Assembly (NCBI GenBank): GCA_016178045.1
Contig: JACOUE010000058.1
Span: 1-49,741, forward strand
Reading direction: 5' to 3'
Source: Chloroflexota bacterium
Lineage (GTDB): Bacteria; Chloroflexota; Dehalococcoidia; SM23-28-2; JACOUE01
Length of the DNA stretch: 49,741 nt
The notes under the pieces were generated by a model that saw only the letters and a list, made by a program, of their open reading frames with translations, was not told where the DNA came from and ran no database searches. Every line of letters begins with the position of its first letter. The first letter of the stretch is position 1. Both the position numbers and the translations under genes were made by a program. Positions 9,949 to 16,899 of this stretch are shown piece by piece.

Positions 9949-10965
9949 GTGGCCCGCGAGGTTGCAGTACCAGTCGAGCTGGAAGAGATGGAGGTGGAGC
10001 GCCGCACACCCATGCGGCGCGCCCTCCACCTCCTCCGCCGCCACCCACTGGGCATCTTCGGTCTGGTGGTGATCGTTACCCTGGTGGTCTCGGCCATCTT
10101 CGCCGAGCAGATCGCGCCCTACGATCCCGCCGCCATCGAGTTCGACCAGCTGCAGAGCCCGACCCTCGCCCACCCCTTCGGCACCGACCGCCTGGGCCGC
10201 GACGTCTTCAGCCGGGTGGTGATGGGCTCGCGCGTGTCCATGGTGGTAGGCATGATCTCGATCATCATAGGCGTGACCGGGGCCGCGGCGCTGGGAATCC
10301 TTTCCGGCTTCCTGGGCGGGCGGATCGACAACCTGATCCAGCGAGCAATGGACGTCCTCCTGGCCTTCCCGGGGCTGGTGCTGCTCCTGGCCATCGTCTC
10401 GGTGCTCGGGAACCCGGACGCTACCTTCCGCGAGTTCCTCTCGGATAAGACGCCGATACCGGAGGGTAGCTTCCTGGGCATCCCCAAGTTCTTGGACGCC
10501 CTTATCGTCTCGGTGGCCATCGCCATCGGCATCGTGGCCGGGGTGACGCGGATCGTGCGGGGGGCGGTGCTCTCCGAAAAGCAGAACGTCTACATCGAGG
10601 CGGCCAGGGCGATGGGGGCGAGCGACTTTCGCATCATGGCCCGCCACATCCTGCCCAACGTCTTCGCCCTGGTGGTCGTCCTGGCGAGCATCCTCCTGCC
10701 GGTCGCCATCCTGGCGGAGGCGGCTCTCACCTTCCTGGGGCTGGGCCTGCCCGAGCCGATCCCCTCGTGGGGCGCCGACCTTGGCGGCCGCAACCGGGAG
10801 GCGGCGCAGCTTGGGTTCTGGTGGCCGGTCTTCTTCCCGGGCCTGGCCCTGAGCCTGGTGGTCCTGGGCTTCAACATGATGGGGGACGCGCTGCGGGACA
10901 TCGGCGACCCCCGGCTGCGGGGCAGCGGCGGCCCCGGCGGGGGCGGCGGCGGCTTCGGCAGCTAG
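9949..10965 (+). CDS. ABC transporter permease, DppC type
   Basis: 338-residue partner permease with a DppC-type N-terminus (charged, then LRRHPLGIFGLVVI), the conserved HPFGTDRLGRDVFSRV block and an EAA loop (IEAARAMGASDFRIMARHILPN). It begins at GTG with AAGGA 8 nt upstream and ends in a glycine-rich tail. The expected dppD/dppF ATPase genes do not follow; instead its stop codon interlocks with the stop of the convergent MmgE/PrpD gene (shared CTAG at 10962-10965). The ATPase must be encoded elsewhere. Confidence 0.93.
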   Translation: MAREVAVPVELEEMEVERRTPMRRALHLLRRHPLGIFGLVVIVTLVVSAIFAEQIAPYDPAAIEFDQLQSPTLAHPFGTDRLGRDVFSRVVMGSRVSMVVGMISIIIGVTGAAALGILSGFLGGRIDNLIQRAMDVLLAFPGLVLLLAIVSVLGNPDATFREFLSDKTPIPEGSFLGIPKFLDALIVSVAIAIGIVAGVTRIVRGAVLSEKQNVYIEAARAMGASDFRIMARHILPNVFALVVVLASILLPVAILAEAALTFLGLGLPEPIPSWGADLGGRNREAAQLGFWWPVFFPGLALSLVVLGFNMMGDALRDIGDPRLRGSGGPGGGGGGFGS

Positions 10966-12359
10966 GGCCCGCGGAGCAGATCCCCCAGTTCGCGCGCGTT
11001 TTCCAGCCGCTCGACGCTCCGCACCGCCCGGATAATCGTATCCTGCCGCTCGGGCGGGAGGACGTCGCGGGTGGCGGTGCGGAACTTGTCGGCGGCGTCA
11101 ATGGGGTTGCCCGGGCCGCCCCGGTGCTCCCGCGTCACCTTCTCCAGGACGCGACCGTCGCGCGTGCGGAGCGTCACCTTCGCCCCGAAGCCGCGGCCGG
11201 CGACAAGGGCCATGTCCAGCTCCGGGTCGTGCACCAGGCGGATGCGGTCCAGCAGGCCGCGTATGCGGGGGTCGGCGATACGCTCGCGGGTGAACTGGCG
11301 CGGCGTCACCTCGCGGTCGACGATGGCGGCGGCCAGCGGGTAGTGACCGTCGAAGAGGAGGGGGATCCAGCTCCAGCCCGACTCGTGCGGGTTCGCGATG
11401 CGGTCGTACAAGTCGGGCACGGCCGACCACATGGTGCCGGTGATAACGAAGGTTATCGGGCACTCGACCACCACTTCCGCCACGTCGTCCGGCTGGATGT
11501 CGTGCTCCCGCACCAGGTCCAGCAGGCAGTCGGTCGGGGCCATGGTGAAGCCGCACATCGGGTAGGGCTTGATTGTGAGGGAGTCCTGGGTGTGCCACTT
11601 CTCGCCCAGGCCAACCGTGAGCTGGTCCGGTCGCAGGAGGCCCTGCGCCTCGAAGCAGTAGCCCTTCGCGTGCTCCACGATCTCGCGGTTGCCGGTGAAG
11701 CCGTGGCGGGCGATCTGGGCGGCGGCGATGCCGGTGTAGGCGGGCATGCCCGTGAGGTACCCCTTGGCGTGGCTGGTCCAGCCCAGGACTACCGGGAACT
11801 GGGCCTGCGTGCACGACCCGCCGACGGCGTCCATGAGCTGGGTGGGGTCAAGGCCCAGCAGCTTGCCGGCCACCAGCGGCACCTCCACCTGGTGCACGGC
11901 ATGTTGGTTGCCGGCGCCGCGCCCGCCCAGCGTGGCTAACCCGACCCGCGCCGCGACCTCGTTGCCGGCGACCTGGGCGGCGATGAGGTCGCGGCCGCCG
12001 GCGCCCATCGCCTCGGCGGCGGCCAGGGCTACGGGCACCACGGTGGCGCCCGTGTGCACAACGCCCACCCAGTCCTCGTACTCCAGCACCTGCGCGTTCA
12101 CGGAGTTCACCAGGGCCGCCGAGCGCACGCTGGTCCTGTAGCCCCCCGCGACGACGCTGGACTCCTCGCGGTCGCCCCACTCGCGGACGGCGGAGGTGAT
12201 GGCGGCGCCGGCCTCGGTGGCGGCGCCGCCATAGACGGCGCCGAGGATGCTCAGCATCTGCTCTTTGGCGTTGTGGACGGCGCCTTCCGGTATGGCGTCG
12301 TACTGGAGTTCGTGGACCCAGCGGGCGTAGGTCTCCGTAGCGCCGGACAACGCGGTCAC
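10962..12359 (-). CDS. MmgE/PrpD family protein
   Basis: 465-residue member of the MmgE/PrpD (2-methylcitrate dehydratase / cis-aconitate decarboxylase-like) fold. Visible blocks are an all-helical N-terminal domain with AKEQMLSILGAVYGG, the RSAALVNSVNAQVLEYEDWVG region, the GGSCTQAQFPVV segment and a C-terminal lid with KPYPMCGFTMAPTDC (family KxyPxC/H). Catalytic specificity is not predictable; methylcitrate-cycle partners prpB/prpC are absent, so a role in propionate use is not supported. It starts at GTG inside the stop of the SCP2-like gene and shares that gene's promoter. Confidence 0.9.
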   Translation of the reverse strand: MTALSGATETYARWVHELQYDAIPEGAVHNAKEQMLSILGAVYGGAATEAGAAITSAVREWGDREESSVVAGGYRTSVRSAALVNSVNAQVLEYEDWVGVVHTGATVVPVALAAAEAMGAGGRDLIAAQVAGNEVAARVGLATLGGRGAGNQHAVHQVEVPLVAGKLLGLDPTQLMDAVGGSCTQAQFPVVLGWTSHAKGYLTGMPAYTGIAAAQIARHGFTGNREIVEHAKGYCFEAQGLLRPDQLTVGLGEKWHTQDSLTIKPYPMCGFTMAPTDCLLDLVREHDIQPDDVAEVVVECPITFVITGTMWSAVPDLYDRIANPHESGWSWIPLLFDGHYPLAAAIVDREVTPRQFTRERIADPRIRGLLDRIRLVHDPELDMALVAGRGFGAKVTLRTRDGRVLEKVTREHRGGPGNPIDAADKFRTATRDVLPPERQDTIIRAVRSVERLENARELGDLLRGP

Positions 12360-12721
12360 TCCTTCCGCAGTGCGAAGCTCTGCATGATGAGCCCCAGCTG
12401 CCGGATGAGGCCGTCCTCCTCCATGATGGGGCGCTGGCGGTTGGCCAGCTGGACGCTCCAGACGCCGTACCTGCCGGACAGCAGGCCCCGCCAGTCGTCT
12501 TCGCTCAGGGTGAAGGTGGCGTGGGCGGCCGGGTCGGCGCCGGGCCGCAGCTCGGCGCCCGAGGGCTTGAAGGTGACGGCGAAGGCCTCGCTCCCGGTAT
12601 GGCAGTTGACGGTCTTGTGGAAGAGGCGGCCGCCCACGATGGGCGAGCGCCTCTCGACGGCCTTGCTCCAGGACTCGCAGAAGCGGTGAAGGGCGTCCTC
12701 GAGGGAAAACTGCTCTGCCAT
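12356..12721 (-). CDS. SCP2 sterol-binding-domain-like protein
   Basis: 121-residue protein resembling the SCP2 lipid-binding fold: GSEAFAVTFKPSGAEL, then ADPAAHATFTLSEDDWRGLLSGRYG, the usual SCP2 beta-strand plus helix pattern, and a C-terminal helical segment. In SCP2-like proteins the fold makes a hydrophobic tunnel for acyl chains. It is first in a two-gene operon with the MmgE/PrpD gene (GTGA overlap), which hints that the two act on the same hydrophobic or CoA-linked substrate, though this is only inference. Confidence 0.7.
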   Translation of the reverse strand: MAEQFSLEDALHRFCESWSKAVERRSPIVGGRLFHKTVNCHTGSEAFAVTFKPSGAELRPGADPAAHATFTLSEDDWRGLLSGRYGVWSVQLANRQRPIMEEDGLIRQLGLIMQSFALRKE

Positions 12722-12752
12722 CTGGCCCCCGGATGCGTAAACGAGCGGGACA

Positions 12753-12781
12753 AAGATAGCACGCCGTCTGCTCTTTGTCAG
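12753..12781 (-). promoter_or_regulatory. Promoter of SCP2-MmgE/PrpD operon
   Basis: On the minus strand: CTGACA (12776-12781), 17-bp spacer and TGC-TATCTT (12753-12758), an extended -10 type. It lies 32 nt upstream of the ATG at 12721. Confidence 0.65.
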
Positions 12782-12811
12782 CGCCTGTCGAGCCGAGGCA
12801 ATGGCTTCAGG

Positions 12812-13135
12812 TCAGGAGGGCGGCGGGCTTTTGGGCGCCGGCAGCTCGCTGCGGATGCGTTCGAGGTGCTCGTCGAAGACGGGGCGGGGCGCCAGTCGCA
12901 GGAACAACCAGAGGCCCAGGATGATGACCAGCAGGTCGTCCAGGTAGCCCAGGACGGGGATGAAGTCGGGGATGATGTCACCCGGGAACAGTAGATAGAG
13001 AGCTACCCCGGGGATCACGAGCTTCGCCCACAGGGAGACACGGTTGTCCCGGAACAGGCGCCAGAAGAGGACGAACCTCTTGCGCCAGGGCAGCTTGCGC
13101 ACCTGCTTGGCGGGGCTTTCGACTGGCTGGGTCAT
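12812..13135 (-). CDS. DUF1232 (YkvA-like) small membrane protein
   Basis: 107-residue protein with a basic N-terminus, then the DUF1232 hallmark YLLFPGDIIPDFIPVLGYLDDL flanked by two hydrophobic segments (about 40-58 and 65-85), suggesting a hairpin membrane anchor. Function of the family is unknown. It lies just downstream of arsC (24-nt gap), with GGGAGGAG 8 nt before its ATG. The proline-rich C-terminus is variable. Confidence 0.88.
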   Translation of the reverse strand: MTQPVESPAKQVRKLPWRKRFVLFWRLFRDNRVSLWAKLVIPGVALYLLFPGDIIPDFIPVLGYLDDLLVIILGLWLFLRLAPRPVFDEHLERIRSELPAPKSPPPS

Positions 13136-13159
13136 GGCGTGCTCCTCCCGGCGAGCGCA

Positions 13160-13579
13160 TCACATGTCGGCGAGGGACGGCAGCAGTTCTAGTATACGCC
13201 TGCGGAGGTCATCGCGGGCGGCGCGGAACGCCTCGGGCGCGGGCAGACCGCGCGCCTCGGCGTCGGCGGGGTCTTCGACGCTGCAGTGCAGTCGCTTCGT
13301 CCTGGTCGGGAAGACGGGGCAGCGCTCTTTCGCCCGGTCGCAGACGGTGATCACATAGTCGAACTCCTGCCTGGCGAACTCGTCGACGGACTTGGAACGC
13401 TGGCCGGAGACGTCGATGCCGATCTCGGCCATCACCGCCACGGTGAGCGCCGCGACCTCCTTCGGCTCGGTGCCCGCGCTGAACACCTCGACGCGGCCGC
13501 CGGCCAGGTGGCGCAGGAGCCCCTCCGCCATCTGGCTGCGGGCCCGGTTCCCCGTGCAGACGAAGAGGACGCGCTTCAT
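13160..13579 (-). CDS. arsC: Arsenate reductase / low-molecular-weight protein phosphatase, ArsC type
   Basis: 139-residue LMW-PTP fold protein. The N-terminal P-loop CTGNRARS fits CX5R(S), with Asn/Arg-Ala in place of the more usual Ser-Cys. The thioredoxin-linked arsenate reductase cysteine pair is present in VITVCDRAKERCPVFP, arguing for arsenate reductase rather than a tyrosine phosphatase. It reduces arsenate to arsenite. No ArsR, ArsB or Acr3 is adjacent; the neighbouring PiT phosphate transporter also admits arsenate, so the pairing makes sense. No Shine-Dalgarno precedes the ATG; the upstream gap is a GGAACA-type repeat. Confidence 0.88.
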   Translation of the reverse strand: MKRVLFVCTGNRARSQMAEGLLRHLAGGRVEVFSAGTEPKEVAALTVAVMAEIGIDVSGQRSKSVDEFARQEFDYVITVCDRAKERCPVFPTRTKRLHCSVEDPADAEARGLPAPEAFRAARDDLRRRILELLPSLADM

Positions 13580-13582
13580 GGG

Positions 13583-13652
13583 CGAGGAACAAGGAACACG
13601 GGACAGAGAACAAAACCGGGGGTGCCATGTTCCATGTCGCTTGTTCCGTCCA
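13583..13652. repeat. GGAACA inverted repeat between arsC and the PiT gene
   Basis: GGAACAAG (about 13585) is matched by CTTGTTCC (about 13640), and an internal GGAACA by TGTTCC, around an AC-rich centre. The element occupies nearly the whole intergenic gap and removes any ribosome site for arsC. It is similar in style to the AGAACC/GGTTCT hairpin inside the trp T-box leader. Confidence 0.55.
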
Positions 13653-13654
13653 CG

Positions 13655-14647
13655 TTAGTCGGGGATGGCGAGGGCGATCACGTAGCCCAGCCCGAAGCAG
13701 ATTGGGAACGTCAGGACCCAGGCGCCGATGATGTTGTAGGCGATCCCCCAGCGCACCGCGGAGATGCGGCGGGTCGCGCCCACTCCCATTATGGCCGAGC
13801 CGATGGTGTGGGTCGTGCTCAGGGGGATGCCCATGCGGGCGGTGATCGTCAGGGTAGTGGCGGCGGCCGCCTCCGCCGCAAACCCCTGGTACGTCTCCAG
13901 GTGGGTGATCCGCATTCCCAGGGTGCGGATAATCCGCCAGCCTCCGGCCATGGTGCTGACACCCATGGTCGTCGCGCCCAGGAGGATGATCCAGAGCGGG
14001 ACGTTGAACTCACCGGTGGGGGTGTCGTTCCAGATGGCCAGCAGCATCGCCATCACGCCGATGGCCTTCTGGCCGTCGGCGGTGCCGTGGCTGAAGGCCA
14101 TGAAGGCGGACGACAGTATCTGTAACGGCGCGAAGGTGCGTCGCATCAGGGAGGGGCTGAAGCGCTGGAAGAGCCAGAGGATTAGGACCATGACCAGGAA
14201 GGCCCCGCCGAAGCCGAACACCACCGCCGCTCCGACGCCCGTAAACACCTTCTGCCAGCCGTCCCACAGGAGGACGTCCGTCCCCGCGGCGGCGACCGCC
14301 GCCCCGGCAATGGCCGATACGATGCCGTGGCTCTCGCTGGTGGGGAGGCCGAAGTAAGCGGCGGTGCCGCTCCAGATGACCACGGCCAGCGCCGCCGCGG
14401 CCCCCGTCTCCAGCGTCACCGCCTGAATGTCCACGATATCCTTGCCGATGGTGGTGGCCACCGCCGTGCCGGAGAGCGCCCCGGCCAGGTTCAGGACGGC
14501 CGCCATGGCCACTGCGACGAACGGCGGGAGGGCACGCGTGGAGACGACGGTGGCGATGGCGTTGGGGGCGTCCGTCCAGCCGTTGACGGCCTCGAAGGCG
14601 AGGACGGCGATGAAGGCGAAGATGAGGAAGCCAAACGTGTCGGTCAT
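13655..14647 (-). CDS. PiT-family inorganic phosphate transporter
   Basis: 330-residue integral membrane protein (about ten hydrophobic segments) that carries phosphate with a cation. It has both inverted PiT signature repeats: near the N-terminus VNGWTDAPNAIATVVSTRAL, and in the C-terminal half GMRITHLETYQGFAAEAAAA with PLSTTHTIGSAIMG. It starts at ATG 14647, 61 nt after the DUF47 stop; an intrinsic terminator in that gap would lower its expression relative to DUF47. It ends before the GGAACA repeat upstream of arsC. Confidence 0.95.
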   Translation of the reverse strand: MTDTFGFLIFAFIAVLAFEAVNGWTDAPNAIATVVSTRALPPFVAVAMAAVLNLAGALSGTAVATTIGKDIVDIQAVTLETGAAAALAVVIWSGTAAYFGLPTSESHGIVSAIAGAAVAAAGTDVLLWDGWQKVFTGVGAAVVFGFGGAFLVMVLILWLFQRFSPSLMRRTFAPLQILSSAFMAFSHGTADGQKAIGVMAMLLAIWNDTPTGEFNVPLWIILLGATTMGVSTMAGGWRIIRTLGMRITHLETYQGFAAEAAAATTLTITARMGIPLSTTHTIGSAIMGVGATRRISAVRWGIAYNIIGAWVLTFPICFGLGYVIALAIPD

Positions 14648-14662
14648 CTAAGGTGCGGCACG

Positions 14663-14692
14663 AAAAAAGGGAAGCTGTGCTTCCCTCTACGC
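14663..14692 (-). terminator. Intrinsic terminator between DUF47 and PiT genes
   Basis: On the minus strand an 8-bp stem (14668-14675 with 14679-14686, three-base loop) is followed directly by six T. It sits between two genes that normally act together, so it is probably a partial attenuator. Its CGTAG flank and GGGAAGC core resemble the palindrome inside ligD. Confidence 0.8.
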
Positions 14693-14708
14693 ATTCTGCG
14701 AGCGGCGC

Positions 14709-15335
14709 TTAGCCATGCTTCAGGACGATCGACTCCAGTACGTGGGCGACGTGCTCGGCGCTGTCCGTGGCCCGCTCAAGCTGGTCATAGACGTCGCGCC
14801 ACTTGATGATGTCGATGGAGCTCATCTCCGAGCGGAACATGTCGGCGCTGGCGTTGAGGAAGAGGGTGTCCGCTTCGTTCTCCAAGCGGTTGATCTCCCG
14901 GAGCTGCTCGACGATTCGCTTCAGCTGGCGCGGCCGCCTCAGGCTCGATACAGCCTGCTCGATCTGGACGCACTGCAGGCGGATGAGGTCGGACAGGCCG
15001 CGGGCGGCGGGGGTGGGCCGCTCGATGCCGTAGATGCGGATGGCGGTGGCCGCGCCCTCGATGTAGTCCATTACGTCGTCCAGGCGCTGGGCTAGGGCGG
15101 CGATGTCCTCGCGGTCCAGGGGCGTGACGAAGGTGAGGTTGACCTGGCGGTAGAGCTCGTGGGTGATGTTGTCGGCCTCGTGCTCCAGCTCCTTGATGTG
15201 GGCGGTCTTCATCTCCACGTTGTCGAAGTGCTCCAGGAGGTCGCTCAAGGCCTCGGCGCCGTCCACCAGCTTGCGGGCGCTCTCCTCGAAGAGGTCGTAG
15301 AAGCGGTAGTTACGGGGGATCAGGGAAAGTCGCAC
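14709..15335 (-). CDS. DUF47 (PhoU-like) phosphate transport accessory protein
   Basis: 208-residue all-helical protein with the DUF47 pattern: an N-terminal FYDLFEESARKLVDGAEAL helix, the EHEADNITHELYRQV metal-binding-like motif, LDREDIAALAQRLDDVMDYIEG and a matching second repeat RLENEADTLFLNASADMF. Members pair with PiT transporters and modulate phosphate uptake, as here. The start is GTG at 15335 with AAGGAG 8 nt upstream. Confidence 0.92.
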   Translation of the reverse strand: MRLSLIPRNYRFYDLFEESARKLVDGAEALSDLLEHFDNVEMKTAHIKELEHEADNITHELYRQVNLTFVTPLDREDIAALAQRLDDVMDYIEGAATAIRIYGIERPTPAARGLSDLIRLQCVQIEQAVSSLRRPRQLKRIVEQLREINRLENEADTLFLNASADMFRSEMSSIDIIKWRDVYDQLERATDSAEHVAHVLESIVLKHG

Positions 15336-15374
15336 GTTCTCGGCTCCTTGTCGGCGCCCTCATCCAAAGTAAGC

Positions 15375-15397
15375 GATGGCGCCGCGGTGGCGCCATC
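15375..15397 (-). promoter_or_regulatory. Hairpin in the DUF47 5' leader
   Basis: Perfect 9-bp stem GATGGCGCC/GGCGCCATC with a 5-base loop, 40 nt before the DUF47 GTG in an about 130-nt leader. There is no U-tract on the minus strand. No known riboswitch class was recognised. Confidence 0.5.
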
Positions 15398-15467
15398 TCC
15401 TGCTTCCGTTTTCGGTTTTTGCCCGCTCAACCGAGCCTCACTTTTATGGGTGTGGCCTCTGGCTATA

Positions 15468-15496
15468 AACGTAGCATTGGCCTTTTGCCCTGTCAA
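15468..15496 (-). promoter_or_regulatory. Promoter of DUF47-PiT operon
   Basis: Minus-strand TTGACA (15491-15496), 17-bp spacer ending in TGC, and TACGTT (15468-15473). The perfect -35 and extended -10 compensate for a weak -10. No Pho-box-like tandem repeat was seen. Confidence 0.6.
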
Positions 15497-15513
15497 GGCA
15501 ACCTCCCGGCGAA

Positions 15514-16677
15514 TTATAGCCCCCAGCGGTAGATGTTCTCCCCGTCCGAGAAGTACAGCGCCCCGTCCGGCCCCGCCGTCACGTCGAGGCCGCAGGGGAG
15601 GCCGGTGTCCCGCGGCTGCACGGCAGACTTTTCGCCCCTGCGGACCGCCCGCACCTCGTCGGCGGGAACAAGGAGGAGGGTGGTGTCGTTGTAGCTGCAG
15701 AAGTAGACGTGGCCGCGGTACACTGTCACGCCGGTGGGAGCGATGGAGTCGTCGCCGGTGGCGAAGATGGGGTCGAGCAGGCTGCGCGCCCCCGCTATGC
15801 CGGTGACCAGCGGCCAGCCGTAGTTCCCGCCGGCGACGATGACGTTCAGCTCGTCGTGGCCGGCGGGCCCGTTGTCCGTGGCGAACAGTTCGCCCGTCTT
15901 CGGGTGAAAGGCGAGCCCGAAGGAGTTGCGGATGCCGCGCGCGTACACGGGTGAGCCGGGGAAGGGGTTGTCGTTGGGAGTGGAGCCGTCGCGGTTGACG
16001 CGGAGGATCTTGCCGGCGAGGCTATCGAGGTCCTGGGCCAGGTCCGGCGAACCGGCGTCGCCGAGGGAGACGTACAGCTTGCCGTCCGGCCCGAAGGCGA
16101 GACGGCCGCCGTTGTGGCAGCAGCCGCCCGCGGGCAGGCCCTTCAGGATGACGGTCCTGTCCGTGCCGCGGCCGTCCATCTCCGTGAAGCGGACCACCCG
16201 CTGCTCCACGGCGGCGCCGGTCTCGTCGGGAACTGTGAAGAAGACGTAGACGTAGCGGTTCGACTGGAAGTCGGGGTCCAGGGCGAGACCCAGCAGGCCG
16301 TGCTCGCCGGTAGCCTGGACGTTGAGGGTGGCCAACGGCTCCGGCTGGAGCCGTCCGCCTTCGACGGTGCGCACCCGTCCCGTCCGCAGTTCGTTGTAGA
16401 AGAGGCGGCCGTCGGGAGCGAACTCCAGGTCCACGGCGAAGTCCACGCCGTCGACGAAGACGGTCAGCTCGGGCTGCGGGACAGGGGTAGCGGTGGGCTC
16501 AGGCAAGGGCGTGGCGGTGGCGATAGGCGTTGCCGTGGTGGTGGCCGTCGGGGTGGGAGCCGGCGTTCCGCCGCCGCAGGCGGCCAGGCCCAGCGCTAAG
16601 GCCAGCGCGGCCGGCCAGAAGAGAGCGGATGCCGGCCTTCGTTCTTGACCACGTATCCGCCTCGTGCTACACTCCAC
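15514..16677 (-). CDS. PQQ-dependent sugar (glucose/sorbosone) dehydrogenase-like lipoprotein
   Basis: 387-residue secreted six-bladed beta-propeller of the glucose/sorbosone dehydrogenase family. A hydrophobic signal and lipobox (LGLAAC) are followed by a Thr/Pro/Ala low-complexity tether and then the propeller: LEFAPDGRLFYNE, GLLGLALDPDFQSN, the HNGGRLAFGPDGKLYVSLGDAG calcium/PQQ segment, and YARGIRNSFGLAFHP. A CC pair precedes HNGG. Outer-surface oxidation of aldoses is typical, but many homologues are uncharacterised. The start (GTG 16677) is uncertain; its 5' end overlaps the divergent tRNA-His promoter. Confidence 0.87.
   Translation of the reverse strand: MECSTRRIRGQERRPASALFWPAALALALGLAACGGGTPAPTPTATTTATPIATATPLPEPTATPVPQPELTVFVDGVDFAVDLEFAPDGRLFYNELRTGRVRTVEGGRLQPEPLATLNVQATGEHGLLGLALDPDFQSNRYVYVFFTVPDETGAAVEQRVVRFTEMDGRGTDRTVILKGLPAGGCCHNGGRLAFGPDGKLYVSLGDAGSPDLAQDLDSLAGKILRVNRDGSTPNDNPFPGSPVYARGIRNSFGLAFHPKTGELFATDNGPAGHDELNVIVAGGNYGWPLVTGIAGARSLLDPIFATGDDSIAPTGVTVYRGHVYFCSYNDTTLLLVPADEVRAVRRGEKSAVQPRDTGLPCGLDVTAGPDGALYFSDGENIYRWGL
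16645..16673 (+). promoter_or_regulatory. tRNA-His promoter
   Basis: TTGACC (16645-16650), 17-bp spacer ending in TGC, and TACACT (16668-16673), 34 nt before the tRNA. The same TGC-TACACT -10 serves tRNA-Arg and a near-identical one the trp T-box operon. A CCCCGA/TCGGGG hairpin lies between promoter and tRNA. Confidence 0.7.
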
Positions 16678-16706
16678 TTGCCCCGACTGGCTCGGGGCTT
16701 TGTCGT

Positions 16707-16784
16707 GGTGGGCGTCGCCTAGCGGTCTAAGGCGCCAGGTTGTGGCCCTGGAGATCGAGGGTTCGAATCCCTCCGTCCACCCCA
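16707..16784 (+). tRNA. tRNA-His (GTG), intact
   Basis: Full cloverleaf. Acceptor GTGGGCG pairs with CGTCCAC, the D-stem is GCC/GGC, the anticodon stem CCAGG/CCTGG holds the loop TTGTGGC (anticodon GTG), and the T-arm is GAGGG-TTCGAAT-CCCTC. The extra G-1 (16707) opposite the C73 discriminator, diagnostic for tRNA-His, is present, and CCA is encoded. It is the left boundary of a 2.6-kb segment ending in a copy of its last 75 nt. Confidence 0.96.
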
Positions 16785-16899
16785 GCTTTTCCCTCCCAAC
16801 CGCGGCAGGTCGTCACCACGCGCAACCCATGACAGGTCGGCGCCGCTAGCGGCGTTGTCGTCGGCCGGATTGGGAGTGTGCCGAGTTTACGGCCCGGCG

